64,000 nucleotides of DNA from DAOTTX01 sp034437515 (GCA_034437515.1 DAOTTX010000372.1:1-64000), one strand, 5' to 3'. Positions 15,146 through 24,742 are shown, numbered from the stretch's first letter. Notes: generated from the sequence alone by a model not told the origin. Numbers and translations are program-made.

Positions 15146-16438
15146 CTATGCCGCCGTATTCAGTGAACCGTCTTCTTGCCATTCGAGCTTCTTATCGTCG
15201 GCATTGTAGATCGGCGGTTTGCCGATGCCGTTGACCACATCGCCGGTGATGATGACCTTGTTAATGTCATCACGTCCGGGGATTTCAAACATGACATCCA
15301 GCAACGCACTCTCGATGATCGAACGGAGGCCGCGCGCGCCGGTTTCACGCTGAAGCGTAAGATCAACCGCCGCTTCCAGGCCAGATTGGTCGAATTCAAG
15401 TTCGACATGATCGAGGCTGAGCAGGTGTTGATATTGCTTCACAATCGCGTTCTTCGGCTCCATCAGGATGCGTAGCAATGCCTCATGGTCAAGCGGATCG
15501 ACCGTGACCAACACCGGCAGACGCCCGACCAATTCGGGGATCAGGCCGTGATGGATCATGTCTTCCGGCGTAACCTTGCGCAGAATCTCTGACTTTTCCA
15601 GCGCGTTACGCTCGTTCGCCGCACCAAAGCCGATAGCATTCTTCGTGCCGAGACGCTTGGTAATTACATCGTCGATGCCGGAGAACGTCCCCGCGACAAC
15701 AAACAAAATATTGCTGGTGTCGATCTGCAAGAACTCCTGATGCGGATGCTTGCGCCCACCCTGCGGCGGGACGTTCGCCATCGTGCCTTCGATGATCTTG
15801 AGCAGCGCCTGTTGAACGCCTTCGCCGGAGACATCACGGGTGATGGAGGGATTATCGTTGGACTTGCGTGAGATCTTATCAATTTCATCAATGTAAATGA
15901 TGCCACGTTGCGCACGTTGAATATCACCATCCGCCGCCTGAATCAAGCGCAACAGGATGTTTTCAACGTCCTCACCGACATAACCGGCTTCGGTCAACGC
16001 GGTAGCATCGGCAATACAAAACGGGACGTCGAGCACACGCGCTAACGTGCGTGCCATCAGGGTCTTACCGCTGCCCGTCGGCCCAAGCATGAGGATGTTA
16101 CTCTTCTCAAGCTCGACACCGTCTACAGTGACACCAGATTGGATACGTTTGTAGTGGTTATAGACAGCCACACTCAAAACACGCTTGGCGTGCTGCTGCC
16201 CGACGACATATTCGTCCAACCGCTCCATGATCTCACGGGGTGACAGCAGATTGGCAACCTTGAATTCCGGTTCATGACTAGGCTGCGCCAGTTCTTCGTC
16301 AATCAGCAGACTATGGCAAAGCTCAACACAGTAATTGCAGATAAATACGCCGTCTGGTCCGGCGATGAGGCGTTCGACCTCATCGTGGCTGCGTCCGCAA
16401 AATGAACATCTGTGGTTGCCGCTCGGCATATATGTCAC
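15146..16438 (-). CDS. clpX: ATP-dependent Clp protease, unfoldase subunit ClpX
   Basis: 430 residues, standard length. The N-terminal zinc-binding domain has CSFC and CNYCVELC (about residues 11-43) for substrate and adaptor binding. The AAA+ core shows Walker A GPTGSGKT, pore loop GYVGED, Walker [11 protein letters not shown] and the RETGARGLR sensor-2 region. ClpX unfolds tagged proteins and feeds them to ClpP. It starts at GTG, whose GTGA overlaps the clpP stop and lies six bases after GGAAGG; an in-frame ATG three codons later is less well placed. The order tig-clpP-clpX is classical. Confidence 0.97.
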   Translation of the reverse strand: MTYMPSGNHRCSFCGRSHDEVERLIAGPDGVFICNYCVELCHSLLIDEELAQPSHEPEFKVANLLSPREIMERLDEYVVGQQHAKRVLSVAVYNHYKRIQSGVTVDGVELEKSNILMLGPTGSGKTLMARTLARVLDVPFCIADATALTEAGYVGEDVENILLRLIQAADGDIQRAQRGIIYIDEIDKISRKSNDNPSITRDVSGEGVQQALLKIIEGTMANVPPQGGRKHPHQEFLQIDTSNILFVVAGTFSGIDDVITKRLGTKNAIGFGAANERNALEKSEILRKVTPEDMIHHGLIPELVGRLPVLVTVDPLDHEALLRILMEPKNAIVKQYQHLLSLDHVELEFDQSGLEAAVDLTLQRETGARGLRSIIESALLDVMFEIPGRDDINKVIITGDVVNGIGKPPIYNADDKKLEWQEDGSLNTAA

Positions 16439-17076
16439 TTGCTACCTTCCTTTTCGCCGTTCAGGCTAAGCACGTTGTCAATCAGACCGTACTCGGCCGC
16501 CTGGTCGGCATTAAAATAAATATCACGATCAGTGTCACGCTCGATGGTTTCATAGTCTCTGTTGGTATGCTTCACAAAGATATTGTTCAGCAGTTCCTTC
16601 AAGCGGACGATCTCATTGGCCTGGATCACAATGTCCGAAGCCTGCCCCTGCGCACCGCCCAACGGCTGATGCATATGGATGGTCGAGTGGGGCAATGCCA
16701 TGCGCTGCCCATTACTACCTGCCGCCAGCAGCACCGTCCCGAAGCTAGCCGTCAGCCCAACCGCCGTCGTGGAGACGTCGGCGCTGATGGCTTGCATCGT
16801 GTCATATATCCCCAGGCCGGCGTAAACGACGCCCCCTGGTGAATTGATGTACATGGAGATCCGGCGATCCGGGTCTTCACGATCAAGGAACAAAAGTTGG
16901 GCGACGATCAGGTTTGCGACCTGGTCATTCACCCCATAACCCATGAAAACGATACGTTCTTTCAGGAGCAGCGAGTAGATGTCGTATGCACGTTCACCTC
17001 GGCTGCCCTGTTCAATTACCATAGGGATAACGTTTTGGATGTTGTTCATATGTATGGCGGTGTGGTTAGACCACAC
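16435..17076 (-). CDS. clpP: ATP-dependent Clp protease proteolytic subunit ClpP
   Basis: About 213 residues. The nucleophile Ser lies in the stretch ending [13 protein letters not shown], where most ClpPs have ASMG or ASAA. The catalytic His is in MHQPLGG and Asp in ERDTDRD. The family signature [14 protein letters not shown] is present. The barrel-shaped tetradecamer degrades substrates delivered by ClpX. I place the start at the GTG (complement of 17074-17076), eight bases behind AAGGAG; a GTG six codons upstream would lie before that site, and the ATG at 17049 has no ribosome site. Confidence 0.95.
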   Translation of the reverse strand: MWSNHTAIHMNNIQNVIPMVIEQGSRGERAYDIYSLLLKERIVFMGYGVNDQVANLIVAQLLFLDREDPDRRISMYINSPGGVVYAGLGIYDTMQAISADVSTTAVGLTASFGTVLLAAGSNGQRMALPHSTIHMHQPLGGAQGQASDIVIQANEIVRLKELLNNIFVKHTNRDYETIERDTDRDIYFNADQAAEYGLIDNVLSLNGEKEGSK

Positions 17077-17161
17077 ACGTCCTACTCCTTCCACAGCGTA
17101 TAATAAGTCACACGATTACCAATAGGATAACCGAATTGGCGCTCCCATAGCAACAGGTACT

Positions 17162-18916
17162 CTATTCAATCTTATCGGTTTCTTCAGCTTCAGCTTCAAC
17201 AGGGGTGTCATCACCCTCGGTTTCTTCAGCTTCAGCTTCAACAGGGATGTCATCACCCTCGGTTTCTTCAGCTTCAGCTTCAACAGGGGTGTCATCACCC
17301 TCGGTTTCTTCAGCTTCAGCCTCAACAGAGATGTCATCATCCTCAGTTTCTTCAGCTTCAGTAGATGTATCTTCACCCTCAGTTTCTTTTACTGACTCCG
17401 GTTGTTCATCACCGACCTCGTCGATCTCACCCGAATCAACGGTTGCAATCGCACTGGCATCAACCGCAGTTTCTTTAGCCTGAGCTTTCTCCGCTTTGAG
17501 TTCCGCGTCTTTAGCCGCTTGCTGCGCCATGAAATCCTCGATGTCTTCGCCCTGCCCCATCTGGAAGACGAACGCGGTCAATGTATCATGCAGTAGCTTA
17601 TTCATCGTAGAAGAGCGCATCTGCGGATTATCAAACATGGGACGAAGCTGTTCGGATTGCTCACCGAAACGTGTAAGCATATCCTCGATATGTGCATCGA
17701 CCTGCGCTTTAGTCACTTCTAAGCCGTTATCTCGTACAATTTCACGCATTACCAGCGACCGTCCGACGTTCTTCGCCGCCTGTTCACGATAGATTTCGCG
17801 CATTTCGTCTTCAGTTTGCTCGGTCCTCTGTAAGTAAGTGTCCAGATTCATTCCCCGCTGTTGAAGAGTACGCCCGATCTCTTTAATCATCGCGTCAATC
17901 TGTTCCTCAACCATCGCCAGCGGATACTCAACATCAGCTTCTTCGACGAGGTCGTCGAGCATTTTGTTGAAGTACTCGTTTTTGGCATTTGTCTCAATCT
18001 GTTCTCGGAGTTGCTCACGCACCCGCAGGCGTAGTTGTAACAGCGTTAGCGGTTCTTCTCCGTCTTTGCTAAGCCGTGCCGCGAGGTCGTCGTCCATTTC
18101 AGGCAATGAGAAGTGCTCTATCTTTTTGATCGTCACCTGGAACTTGAGCAAACGCCCACCAATATCTTGGTAGCCGGGGTCATCTTCCGGAACGGTCAAT
18201 TCAAATTCGACATCTTCATCCAGGTTTGCGCCGACCAACGCATCAGCGAAACCGGGAAGAATCGGTTTTTTTTCTGGGTCAAGATGGATGGTGGTATCAT
18301 GTTCGTGGATGAACACATAACCCTTCGCAAGCTCTTCGGCGTCCGCTGCCTCTGCCTCGTCATCGGCTTCAGAGACTTCATGAGGCTCCGGGGCGTCATC
18401 GGCTAACTCGCTATGAATGTCAATCGTGACGCGGTTCCCCAGTTCGATTGGCCCTTCGGTTTCCTCAACGAGTGCCTCACGCTCCTGGATTTCTTTCATC
18501 GCCGTTTCGACCTGCTCGTCGGTCACTTCCGGCACTTCGTAATCGTGGCGGATCGACTTGTAGTCGTTGAGTTCGACGATCGGTTGCAACGGCACAGTAT
18601 AGATAAACTTCGTCACCGGCTCTAGCTCAATGTTTTCAATCTCGCCTGGCGCGTAGGGTTCCAATTCGGATTCTTCCAGGGTCTCCCGATAGATCGTATG
18701 ACTAAGCGAATTAATAGCATCATCGAGGATTTGTGGTTCCAGACCGTTTCGCACGAGGACGTCATAGGTTGCCTTCCCCTTGCGAAAGCCACGAATGTTA
18801 ACACGCTTGGCGATCTTACGAGCAGCGGCGCGTTTCGCTTTTTCCAGACGCTCGTTGTCAATTTCTATAGTGAGCCGTGCGACTCGATTTTCGAGATGTT
18901 CAGTTTGGACGTTCAA
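17162..18916 (-). CDS. tig: trigger factor with repetitive acidic C-terminal tail
   Basis: 584 residues, longer than the usual 430-480. The N-terminal ribosome-binding domain has the signature NIRGFRKGKATYDVL (about 40-54). The FKBP-like domain and helical chaperone arms follow to about residue 465. The PPIase region carries an acidic insertion (about 165-195). The extra about 115 C-terminal residues are almost all Glu, Asp, Ala, Thr and Val, ending in four near-identical 14-residue repeats with core EETEGDDTPVEAEA. Trigger factor meets nascent chains at the ribosome exit. The tail could keep it soluble or bind basic clients such as ribosomal proteins; that is inference. It starts with TTG behind AAGGA. 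Confidence 0.95.
   Translation of the reverse strand: MNVQTEHLENRVARLTIEIDNERLEKAKRAAARKIAKRVNIRGFRKGKATYDVLVRNGLEPQILDDAINSLSHTIYRETLEESELEPYAPGEIENIELEPVTKFIYTVPLQPIVELNDYKSIRHDYEVPEVTDEQVETAMKEIQEREALVEETEGPIELGNRVTIDIHSELADDAPEPHEVSEADDEAEAADAEELAKGYVFIHEHDTTIHLDPEKKPILPGFADALVGANLDEDVEFELTVPEDDPGYQDIGGRLLKFQVTIKKIEHFSLPEMDDDLAARLSKDGEEPLTLLQLRLRVREQLREQIETNAKNEYFNKMLDDLVEEADVEYPLAMVEEQIDAMIKEIGRTLQQRGMNLDTYLQRTEQTEDEMREIYREQAAKNVGRSLVMREIVRDNGLEVTKAQVDAHIEDMLTRFGEQSEQLRPMFDNPQMRSSTMNKLLHDTLTAFVFQMGQGEDIEDFMAQQAAKDAELKAEKAQAKETAVDASAIATVDSGEIDEVGDEQPESVKETEGEDTSTEAEETEDDDISVEAEAEETEGDDTPVEAEAEETEGDDIPVEAEAEETEGDDTPVEAEAEETDKIE
17176..17379. repeat. 42-bp tandem repeats in the 3' end of tig
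   Basis: Four copies of a 42-base unit (17176-17217, 17218-17259, 17260-17301, 17302-17343) and a degenerate, shortened fifth (17344-17379). The first three differ at only one or two bases, so expansion is recent. The unit length keeps the reading frame and encodes 14 acidic residues. Copy number is likely to vary between strains. Confidence 0.95.
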
Positions 18917-19033
18917 AACGGATATTCCTTTTTGTGTGGTTCCATCATTGTAGCAGTTGTATGGCTAGCAGCCACATAAAATTTTCATCAGAAACAAGAA
19001 AGGCGCAGCATGGCAGCGCCCTTTACATGCGAT

Positions 19034-19115
19034 TGGGGAAGGAGGGACTCGAACCCTCACCTCGTAAGAGACATGATCCTAAGTCATGCGCGTCTGCCAA
19101 TTCCGCCACTCCCCC
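19034..19115 (-). tRNA. tRNA-Leu (anticodon UAG)
   Basis: On the minus strand the acceptor GGGGGAG pairs with CTTCCCC (one G-U). The D arm reads TGGCGGAATTGGCAGACGC, typical of leucine tRNAs. The anticodon stem CATGA/TCATG holds the loop CTTAGGA, giving anticodon TAG. A long class II variable arm follows, then the T arm GAGGG-TTCGAGT-CCCTC. CCA is not encoded. Confidence 0.97.
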
Positions 19116-19164
19116 GCAATCGGCTATTCAACATTATAAACAAACGCCTATTTTCCGACAAGGG

Positions 19165-19743
19165 CTACTGGATCTCAATGCTCGATACATCGTTTAAGTC
19201 CATCTCACTGACTTTCGTCAAAATGCCCGTGATGACGATCTGAGCAAAGCGGAACATGGTTTGCATCTGTGCCATACGCTCGACAAACAATTCTGCTTCG
19301 GCACGGTCTGCTTCGTCCATCGCCCCCATTTCCGATTTTAACAATGCGGTGTTTTCATTCATGACGGAAATCGCCCGGTCAACATCGCGCATCTCTCGTC
19401 CGCTGAGGATGTTGGTAATTATCTGCATGAAGTCCGTTTCCGCCTCATAATATTTACGGCGTCCACTTTTGCCGCGCAGCCAAACCTGACGCACCATCCC
19501 CATGTGTTCTAGCGTGCGCATGTTCATGCTCACGCTGGCCTTAGAGATGCTCAACCGCTCCATCATATCATCCAGAGAGAGTGCTTCTCCACTGAGCAAC
19601 AAGGCCCCATAAAGCTGCCCCATCACCTTGCTGAAACCAAAATAGTCAGAAAGCTGGCTCAACCCATCGAGCATACTTTCGTGGACTTCTTCCAACGCAG
19701 GATGGCGATCCTGTACCTCGTCTTGCGATGCTTTTTCGACCAT
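19165..19743 (-). CDS. GbsR-family (MarR-like) transcriptional regulator
   Basis: 192 residues. The winged-helix region (about residues 35-100) has the family pattern YFGFSKVMGQLYGALLLS, then LDDMMERLSISKASVSMNMR and the wing VWLRGKSGRRKYYEAE. GbsR-type proteins control osmoprotectant and other genes; the effector is unknown here. The C-terminal half is helical and may dimerise. It lies 17 bases after the gene at 19761, so the two are probably co-transcribed. It is not next to any glycine-betaine gene. Confidence 0.85.
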   Translation of the reverse strand: MVEKASQDEVQDRHPALEEVHESMLDGLSQLSDYFGFSKVMGQLYGALLLSGEALSLDDMMERLSISKASVSMNMRTLEHMGMVRQVWLRGKSGRRKYYEAETDFMQIITNILSGREMRDVDRAISVMNENTALLKSEMGAMDEADRAEAELFVERMAQMQTMFRFAQIVITGILTKVSEMDLNDVSSIEIQ

Positions 19744-19760
19744 ATCAACGTTACCTCTTC

Positions 19761-20309
19761 TTAAACCTGATCTCGGCGGGTTGTCTCGATAAAAGCGACG
19801 ACCGTATTCTGGAAAGCATCGGGCGATTTTGTGACCAGCATCTGCCGGGCACGTTCGACATCATCGAACTTTTGAAACGAAATTCCCTGACGCCCCCATA
19901 ATACGACAAAATCGTCACGAACCCGCACCTGGAACTGATCCGCGAGTTTAAGTTCCTGTAGCACCTGCTCCACGTCCTGTGCGTATGACCCCGTCAGCGT
20001 CGTATTGAGATAGTAAGATCGCTGACGATTGCCCTCCCAGGGATTAATCAGGGCGCGATCCGGCAGGGCACGCAACCAGACCGTTTCTTTGTCATACGCA
20101 TCAACCAGCCCGGCGATTTTGAGTTGATTGAGTTCGTAATCGGTGATAGGCGCGCCGAACTGACGCTTATCGAACTGACGATATTGCCCGGTCTCTAGCT
20201 CCTGGATGCGGTTCTCAGTCCAGCGAGCGACAAATGTACCATCGAGCAACACGAAGACGCGACTTCGTGCGATTGTGGACTCTTGTGGATTTTGAATATT
20301 TTGTTCCAT
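19761..20309 (-). CDS. conserved-looking protein of unknown function
   Basis: 182 residues, soluble, no family recognised. The first half (SRVFVLLDGTFVARWTENRIQEL) looks like a beta-strand-rich domain; the second is mixed. No catalytic motif, signal or membrane segment. It begins with ATG and is followed closely by the GbsR-type regulator, which may share its transcript. The 120 bases between it and the phosphatase gene contain a GTGCCA/TGGCAC hairpin (20386-20408) that may end the phosphatase transcript's upstream readthrough or its own leader; nothing else is apparent there. Confidence 0.6.
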   Translation of the reverse strand: MEQNIQNPQESTIARSRVFVLLDGTFVARWTENRIQELETGQYRQFDKRQFGAPITDYELNQLKIAGLVDAYDKETVWLRALPDRALINPWEGNRQRSYYLNTTLTGSYAQDVEQVLQELKLADQFQVRVRDDFVVLWGRQGISFQKFDDVERARQMLVTKSPDAFQNTVVAFIETTRRDQV

Positions 20310-20429
20310 GTGAATATTTTAACATTGTGGACATTAATGAACAAGCAGCAGTGTAGACTAATCGTTACGCTTTAACGAAATACGAGTGCCACTTTATCCA
20401 GATGGCACCCGCAGCGCGTAAAAGCCGGC

Positions 20430-22232
20430 TTATGCCTGCGATGTGATGCGCAATTGGTTGATGATCGCCGGTGTGCGTGCCAGCACTGCCGCTGTATCAT
20501 TGAGTACATCTTTCGGGCTGTAGGCCGGGATGCCATAAGTCGTGATGGTCAGCACTTGTGTCTCTGGCGTGATGTCAAATTCCGTCCAACCGAACGTGTG
20601 CCCCGCAACCCACGACCCCTGCAGCAACTCATAGTTAATCGGTGAACCTTCCAGCCCGACCGGATCAAACCCTTGAAACAGCATGACAAAGCGGTTGAAG
20701 ATGTCCTGTAAGATTTCGTCCTTCTCCGCAATCGACGCATTTTGGTACGCCTCGAACGCACTATCGCTGATTAAGCCAAAATCCGCCGCACCCTCGACAA
20801 GTGCTTGCCCGGTCGGGGGGTAAAACGCAACGGCCCCTGTGCTGATTTCAAAAGCACGAGTCGGGATGTTCTCACCGAATGGTTGCGTTTGATAGGCGAT
20901 GTTGTTGATAAAGGTCGTATGCACATCCGCCGCGACGAAGACGACGTTCACAATGTTATTGGCCTCGATGAACTGTAGCACTTCGTTACGCTCTAGCGCC
21001 CAGCCCTCCCAACGGTCATGACCACCGAACCAGCCCATCGCCTGCACCGGTTCCGGCATCATGATGAACTTCCAGGTCACCCCGGCCTGCGCCGCTACCA
21101 GCAAGTCCGCTTTGAGATCTTCGACTTGCTGGCGACCAAGCATCGTACGTCCAGGAGCATACATCGGCTCAAAATACGCATTCAGCGCCTCACGGTTGAA
21201 AAAGTCATCCGTGCTAGGGACGGCCTCGTCACGGAACGAACGCGCATCCAGAATAAAAATCGCCGCGTCGGTGCCGTAGGTCTGGTAACGATAGAGTTTC
21301 GGGCGACCGTCCATCCGGTCGTCATTCGTGCCCATATAAGTTTCATCACGCAGGGGGTTATACTCCTGATAGACTTGCATCGCATTGGTGTAGAGCGAGG
21401 TCTGATTGATGTAGATCGGCCCGATCTCGAAGCGATCATCGGTCGCCGGGTCTGCCCCGCCGGAAAAGTCATTGGTCACTTCATGGTCGTCAATCGTAGA
21501 GAAGATCGACGTCGAAGCACGCACATCCGCCCAGTGGTTACGCCCATTTAATTCGGAATAGACCTCGTTATGCTTGACCCGAAACTCCGCGATTGTCTCC
21601 GCCTGTGCCGCTGCAAGGTCAATCGAGGGGACATCAGCGTAGATCGTATCACCATGCTGCACGAAAAAATCAAGCTCACGCGACACGACATTCGCAATCG
21701 ACTGATACGGGCGCAGTTCGCCACGCCAATCACCGGATACGCCAAATCGTAAGCCATTACTACCCGCTGCCGCTGCGGTCTTAAAGCGCCCGGTTCGTAT
21801 CTCGTTTGCCGCATCGGTGACGCGATAAAAATACTCTGTACCAGCGGTCAGTCCCTCCACGTTGATCTTGACCGGCAGCGTGGCATCCGTCACCTGGGCG
21901 GCAAGCGTATCGACAACGACGCTAAAATCCGAGGTCGTGCTGTATTCAAAGGTGACCGTGCCCGGCTCCGTGCTATGCGCCCATAGGACGGTCGAAGTCG
22001 TCGTGGTATCCCCGGCGGCGACTCCATTTGGTAGCGTCCCCCCTGCTTGAAGTGCCGCGCCTGACTGCATATCACCAGCCCGTGTCGGGAACTTGCCGGC
22101 CAACAATGCCGCCACGACCCCGCCGGAAACACCCTTGATGAATTCACGGCGGGAAATGTACCGTGCGAACTTCTCTGTCGCCTCACGTTGTATACGAGTC
22201 ATCAACGTCGTGTAGTTGAGCTTATCGGTCAT
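20430..22232 (-). CDS. phoD: Tat-exported PhoD-like alkaline phosphatase
   Basis: 600 residues. The N-terminus has a twin-arginine signal (SRREFIKG at about 28-35 followed by a hydrophobic stretch), so the folded metalloenzyme is exported by Tat. A fibronectin-like PhoD N-terminal domain (about 60-155) precedes the metallophosphatase domain: FGVSGDWRGELRPY, FVQHGDTIYAD, STIDDHEVTNDF and later FVAADVHTTF supply the metal ligands. PhoD enzymes hydrolyse phosphomono- and diesters, freeing phosphate. It stands alone with no pho regulator or transporter adjacent. Confidence 0.9.
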   Translation of the reverse strand: MTDKLNYTTLMTRIQREATEKFARYISRREFIKGVSGGVVAALLAGKFPTRAGDMQSGAALQAGGTLPNGVAAGDTTTTSTVLWAHSTEPGTVTFEYSTTSDFSVVVDTLAAQVTDATLPVKINVEGLTAGTEYFYRVTDAANEIRTGRFKTAAAAGSNGLRFGVSGDWRGELRPYQSIANVVSRELDFFVQHGDTIYADVPSIDLAAAQAETIAEFRVKHNEVYSELNGRNHWADVRASTSIFSTIDDHEVTNDFSGGADPATDDRFEIGPIYINQTSLYTNAMQVYQEYNPLRDETYMGTNDDRMDGRPKLYRYQTYGTDAAIFILDARSFRDEAVPSTDDFFNREALNAYFEPMYAPGRTMLGRQQVEDLKADLLVAAQAGVTWKFIMMPEPVQAMGWFGGHDRWEGWALERNEVLQFIEANNIVNVVFVAADVHTTFINNIAYQTQPFGENIPTRAFEISTGAVAFYPPTGQALVEGAADFGLISDSAFEAYQNASIAEKDEILQDIFNRFVMLFQGFDPVGLEGSPINYELLQGSWVAGHTFGWTEFDITPETQVLTITTYGIPAYSPKDVLNDTAAVLARTPAIINQLRITSQA

Positions 22233-22349
22233 CCTCTGTCCTTTAGCTAAACGAGTTTACTGTATATTTTAACCAATTATCCCTGCCTTTGCTCAGCAGA
22301 TAGTCATCTGGCATATTACCGTTAGGGATGGTAACATTACAAAATGACT

Positions 22350-22376
22350 TTGCGCCAAAAGGCGCAATTGGTTTTT
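22350..22376 (+). terminator. terminator-like hairpin in the rex leader
   Basis: TTGCGCC (22350-22356) and GGCGCAA (22361-22367) form a perfect stem around AAAA, followed by TTGGTTTTT. It ends 20 bases before the rex start codon and just before its GGAG site. It could be an attenuator of rex; no plus-strand gene lies upstream for it to terminate. Confidence 0.55.
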
Positions 22377-22396
22377 AAAAAAGGAGTGCGATACAA

Positions 22397-23029
22397 ATGC
22401 CATCGAAAACGTCCAATAACAACATCCCGGACATTGTTATTGGCCGCTTGCCGATTTATCTGCGGGCGCTCACTCGTTTGGTCCAGGAAGGGCACGAAGT
22501 TACATCCTCACACGAACTTGGTCGGCGGCTAGGCATTAGCTCCGCACAGATTCGTAAAGATCTCTCGCATTTCGGCGGCTTCGGCAAACAAGGGACGGGG
22601 TATCAAATCAACTACCTGGAAGAAAAATTGCGCCAGGTGCTCAAAGTAAACCGAGACTGGGAAGTCGCATTAGTTGGCGCAGGTGACCTCGGTCGGGCGA
22701 TTGCCCACTATGGCGGTTTTAAAGATCGCGGCTTTCACGTGGTGACGATCTTCGACAGTGACCCGGCAAAAGTCGGCAAGTCTATCGGGGAAATCGAGAT
22801 CCAAGCGATTGACAATATGGACGACATCATCGCCCAGCAGAAGATTCAAATCGCAATGGTCGCCGTCCCCAGTGAACACGCCCAGGAAGTGGCGGATCGT
22901 CTGATCAAAGCAGGCGTGCGTGCCATCCTCAATTACGCACCTATCAACCTGACCGTTCCCGATGATGTCCACGTCCAATATATTGACCCGGTCATTCGTC
23001 TGCAACGTATGACCTACTACCTGGATTAG
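22397..23029 (+). CDS. rex: redox-sensing transcriptional repressor Rex
   Basis: 210 residues, standard for Rex, which represses fermentation and respiration genes and lets go when NADH rises. The N-terminal winged helix has SHELGRRLGISSAQIRKDLSHFGGFGKQGTGY (about 33-64). The Rossmann domain has VALVGAGDLGRAI (about 91-103) and FDSDPAKVG. It starts with ATG behind AAGGAG. It faces mreB and lies near the ATP synthase genes; a Rex-like half-site (TTGTGAA) occurs upstream of the atpA promoter but the full palindrome does not. Confidence 0.96.
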   Translation: MPSKTSNNNIPDIVIGRLPIYLRALTRLVQEGHEVTSSHELGRRLGISSAQIRKDLSHFGGFGKQGTGYQINYLEEKLRQVLKVNRDWEVALVGAGDLGRAIAHYGGFKDRGFHVVTIFDSDPAKVGKSIGEIEIQAIDNMDDIIAQQKIQIAMVAVPSEHAQEVADRLIKAGVRAILNYAPINLTVPDDVHVQYIDPVIRLQRMTYYLD

Positions 23030-23033
23030 TTCC

Positions 23034-23052
23034 GGGCGATCTTATATCGCCC
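23034..23052. terminator. hairpin between rex and mreB
   Basis: GGGCGAT (23034-23040) and ATCGCCC (23046-23052) pair around CTTAT, five bases after the rex stop and between converging genes. There is no immediate T tract, so termination strength is uncertain. Confidence 0.5.
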
Positions 23053-23074
23053 GCCCCACTCTCATATTTTCAGC

Positions 23075-24100
23075 CTAATAGCTTTGCACCACTCGCCTGA
23101 ATAACGCCGGGTCTTCCAGGGCACGCCCACACCCGGAGGACACTGCGATTAGCGGATTTTCCGACCGGTAAACGGGCACACCCGTCTGCTCGGTCAAAAA
23201 GCGATCCATCCCGCGTAACAGTGCGCCCCCACCGGTCAGGGTGATGCCGCGATCCATAATATCGGCGGAAAGCTCCGGTGGTGTCTCGCTTAACACAGCT
23301 TTTGCGACACTCGCAATCGTCGAGAGCGGTTCCTGCAACGCCTCGACGACCTCACCTGTGGTGATCGTGATCGTCCGAGGCAAGCCGCTCACGTTGTCTC
23401 GCCCCTGGATCTCCATCGACATCTGCTCAGGTTGGTCAACAGCCGCACCGATCTGAATCTTGACCGACTCGGCGGTCGGCTGCCCGACGACCAGATTATA
23501 CTTACGTCGGATGTAACCGATAATGGCATCATCCAGCCGTAGGCCGCCGGTACGTCCGCTGTGCGCCCGGACGATATTGCTCATACTGATGACAGCCGCT
23601 TCGGTAATGCCCCCACCGATATTGACAATCATATCCCCTGCTGGCGTGCTGACGGGCAAGCCGGCACCGATTGCCGCCGCCAGCGGCTCCGCAATTGGAT
23701 AAGCCTCACGCGCCCCGGCTGTCATCGCCGCTTCGTGGACGGCACGCCGTTCGACACTCGTCGCCCCATACGGCACCGAGATAATCACCGTCGGCTTGAA
23801 TAAACGCAAACGTCCGGCGACCTTGTTCATGAAGTAATTCAACATAAACTCGGTCACTTCATAGTCTGCGATGACACCGTCTTGCAAAGGCCGCACGACC
23901 TGAATGTCCTCTTCGTAGACCTTCCCCAGCATTTCACGAGCGGGTTGCCCGATCTCCATCACACGAAAATCACCACGCTCGTCCTCCTCAGCGGAGACAG
24001 CGACCAATGATGGTTCTTGAAGGACGATCTGACCACCTTCATAGATCAACACATTTACGGTGCCCAGGTCAATTCCCAGATTTTTACTGAATAGTGGCAT
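23075..24100 (-). CDS. mreB: rod-shape protein of the MreB/Mbl actin family
   Basis: 341 residues. Actin-fold motifs are plain: phosphate 1 loop LGIDLGTVNVLIY (about 8-20), connect 1 PLQDGVIADYE, phosphate 2 MIVNIGGGITEAAVIS and the adenosine motif ITLTGGGALLRGMD. MreB filaments guide lateral wall synthesis. The usual partners mreC and mreD do not follow; instead the gene lies downstream of atpC. This may therefore be a stand-alone paralogue (Mbl or MreBH type). A CGCACC/GGTGCG hairpin lies in its leader. Confidence 0.92.
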   Translation of the reverse strand: MPLFSKNLGIDLGTVNVLIYEGGQIVLQEPSLVAVSAEEDERGDFRVMEIGQPAREMLGKVYEEDIQVVRPLQDGVIADYEVTEFMLNYFMNKVAGRLRLFKPTVIISVPYGATSVERRAVHEAAMTAGAREAYPIAEPLAAAIGAGLPVSTPAGDMIVNIGGGITEAAVISMSNIVRAHSGRTGGLRLDDAIIGYIRRKYNLVVGQPTAESVKIQIGAAVDQPEQMSMEIQGRDNVSGLPRTITITTGEVVEALQEPLSTIASVAKAVLSETPPELSADIMDRGITLTGGGALLRGMDRFLTEQTGVPVYRSENPLIAVSSGCGRALEDPALFRRVVQSY

Positions 24101-24126
24101 AATTCAACACTCACTCGATAATGAAA

Positions 24127-24145
24127 CGCACCCGTTTAAGGTGCG
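24127..24145 (-). promoter_or_regulatory. hairpin in the mreB leader
   Basis: On the minus strand CGCACC-TTAAACG-GGTGCG is followed by TTTCATT, 26 bases before the mreB start. It may be a weak terminator of atp readthrough or a leader structure. Confidence 0.4.
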
Positions 24146-24185
24146 AGAACCGACTCATTTATACAGGGGTGAGGGGGAAACGCAA

Positions 24186-24212
24186 CGCCCGGACGAATGC
24201 TCTATCCGGGCG
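24186..24212 (-). terminator. probable terminator of the atp operon
   Basis: CGCCCGGA and TCCGGGCG (24186-24193, 24205-24212) form a perfect 8-bp stem 25 bases after the atpC stop, followed on the minus strand by TTGCGTTT. Stem strength favours termination; the T run is interrupted. Confidence 0.55.
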
Positions 24213-24237
24213 TAAAAGCGCATCGACTCAACAGTCG

Positions 24238-24693
24238 TTATGCTTCTTCGTTGTCGTCGTCCTCAATAATGCGCAATATTGGTGTACGGTTACGCATTTT
24301 ATTACTAACTTTCAGTTCCAGGTTAGCACGCCGCAATTGGAGCACGGCGGCACGCTGCTCGCCTTCAGGAACGCCTTCTTCAAGCATCTTTTGGGCACGG
24401 TCACGCGCTTCCTGTGCGGCATCTACGTCGATCTCGTAACTCGACTCAGCCATTTCCGCCAGCACAACCACACGACCGGGGCGAATATCTACCACACCAC
24501 CGAAGATGGCGAACCGTTCTTCCGCTTCGCCCTTACGCACGACCAACTCACCAAAACCGAGTGTGGTCAACACCGGTGCGTGGCGCGGCAACACACCCAT
24601 CTCACCCTCGACAGCGGGGACGAGTACCATATCGGCTTCAGCCTCGTCAAAGACTTTTTCTTCTCGCGAAACTACTTCTACATGAATTGTCAT
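24238..24693 (-). CDS. atpC: F1Fo ATP synthase epsilon subunit
   Basis: 151 residues. An N-terminal beta-sandwich (MTIHVEVVSREEKVFDEAEA, then GEMGVLPRHAPVLT at about 31-44) binds gamma and the c-ring. A C-terminal helical pair follows (about 85-135) that in many bacteria inhibits ATP hydrolysis. The acidic tail EDDDNEEA is longer than usual. It is last in atpA-atpG-atpD-atpC, 49 bases after atpD. Confidence 0.95.
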   Translation of the reverse strand: MTIHVEVVSREEKVFDEAEADMVLVPAVEGEMGVLPRHAPVLTTLGFGELVVRKGEAEERFAIFGGVVDIRPGRVVVLAEMAESSYEIDVDAAQEARDRAQKMLEEGVPEGEQRAAVLQLRRANLELKVSNKMRNRTPILRIIEDDDNEEA

Positions 24694-24742
24694 CTCTCAA
24701 CCCTCCGTTTTTAGGGGGCATTGCGCCCCCATACCACCGACG

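Noticed and set aside
17176..17379. Tandem 42-bp repeats as a CRISPR or mobile-element signal
   Set aside because: The units are contiguous without spacers and lie in frame inside trigger factor, encoding its acidic tail.
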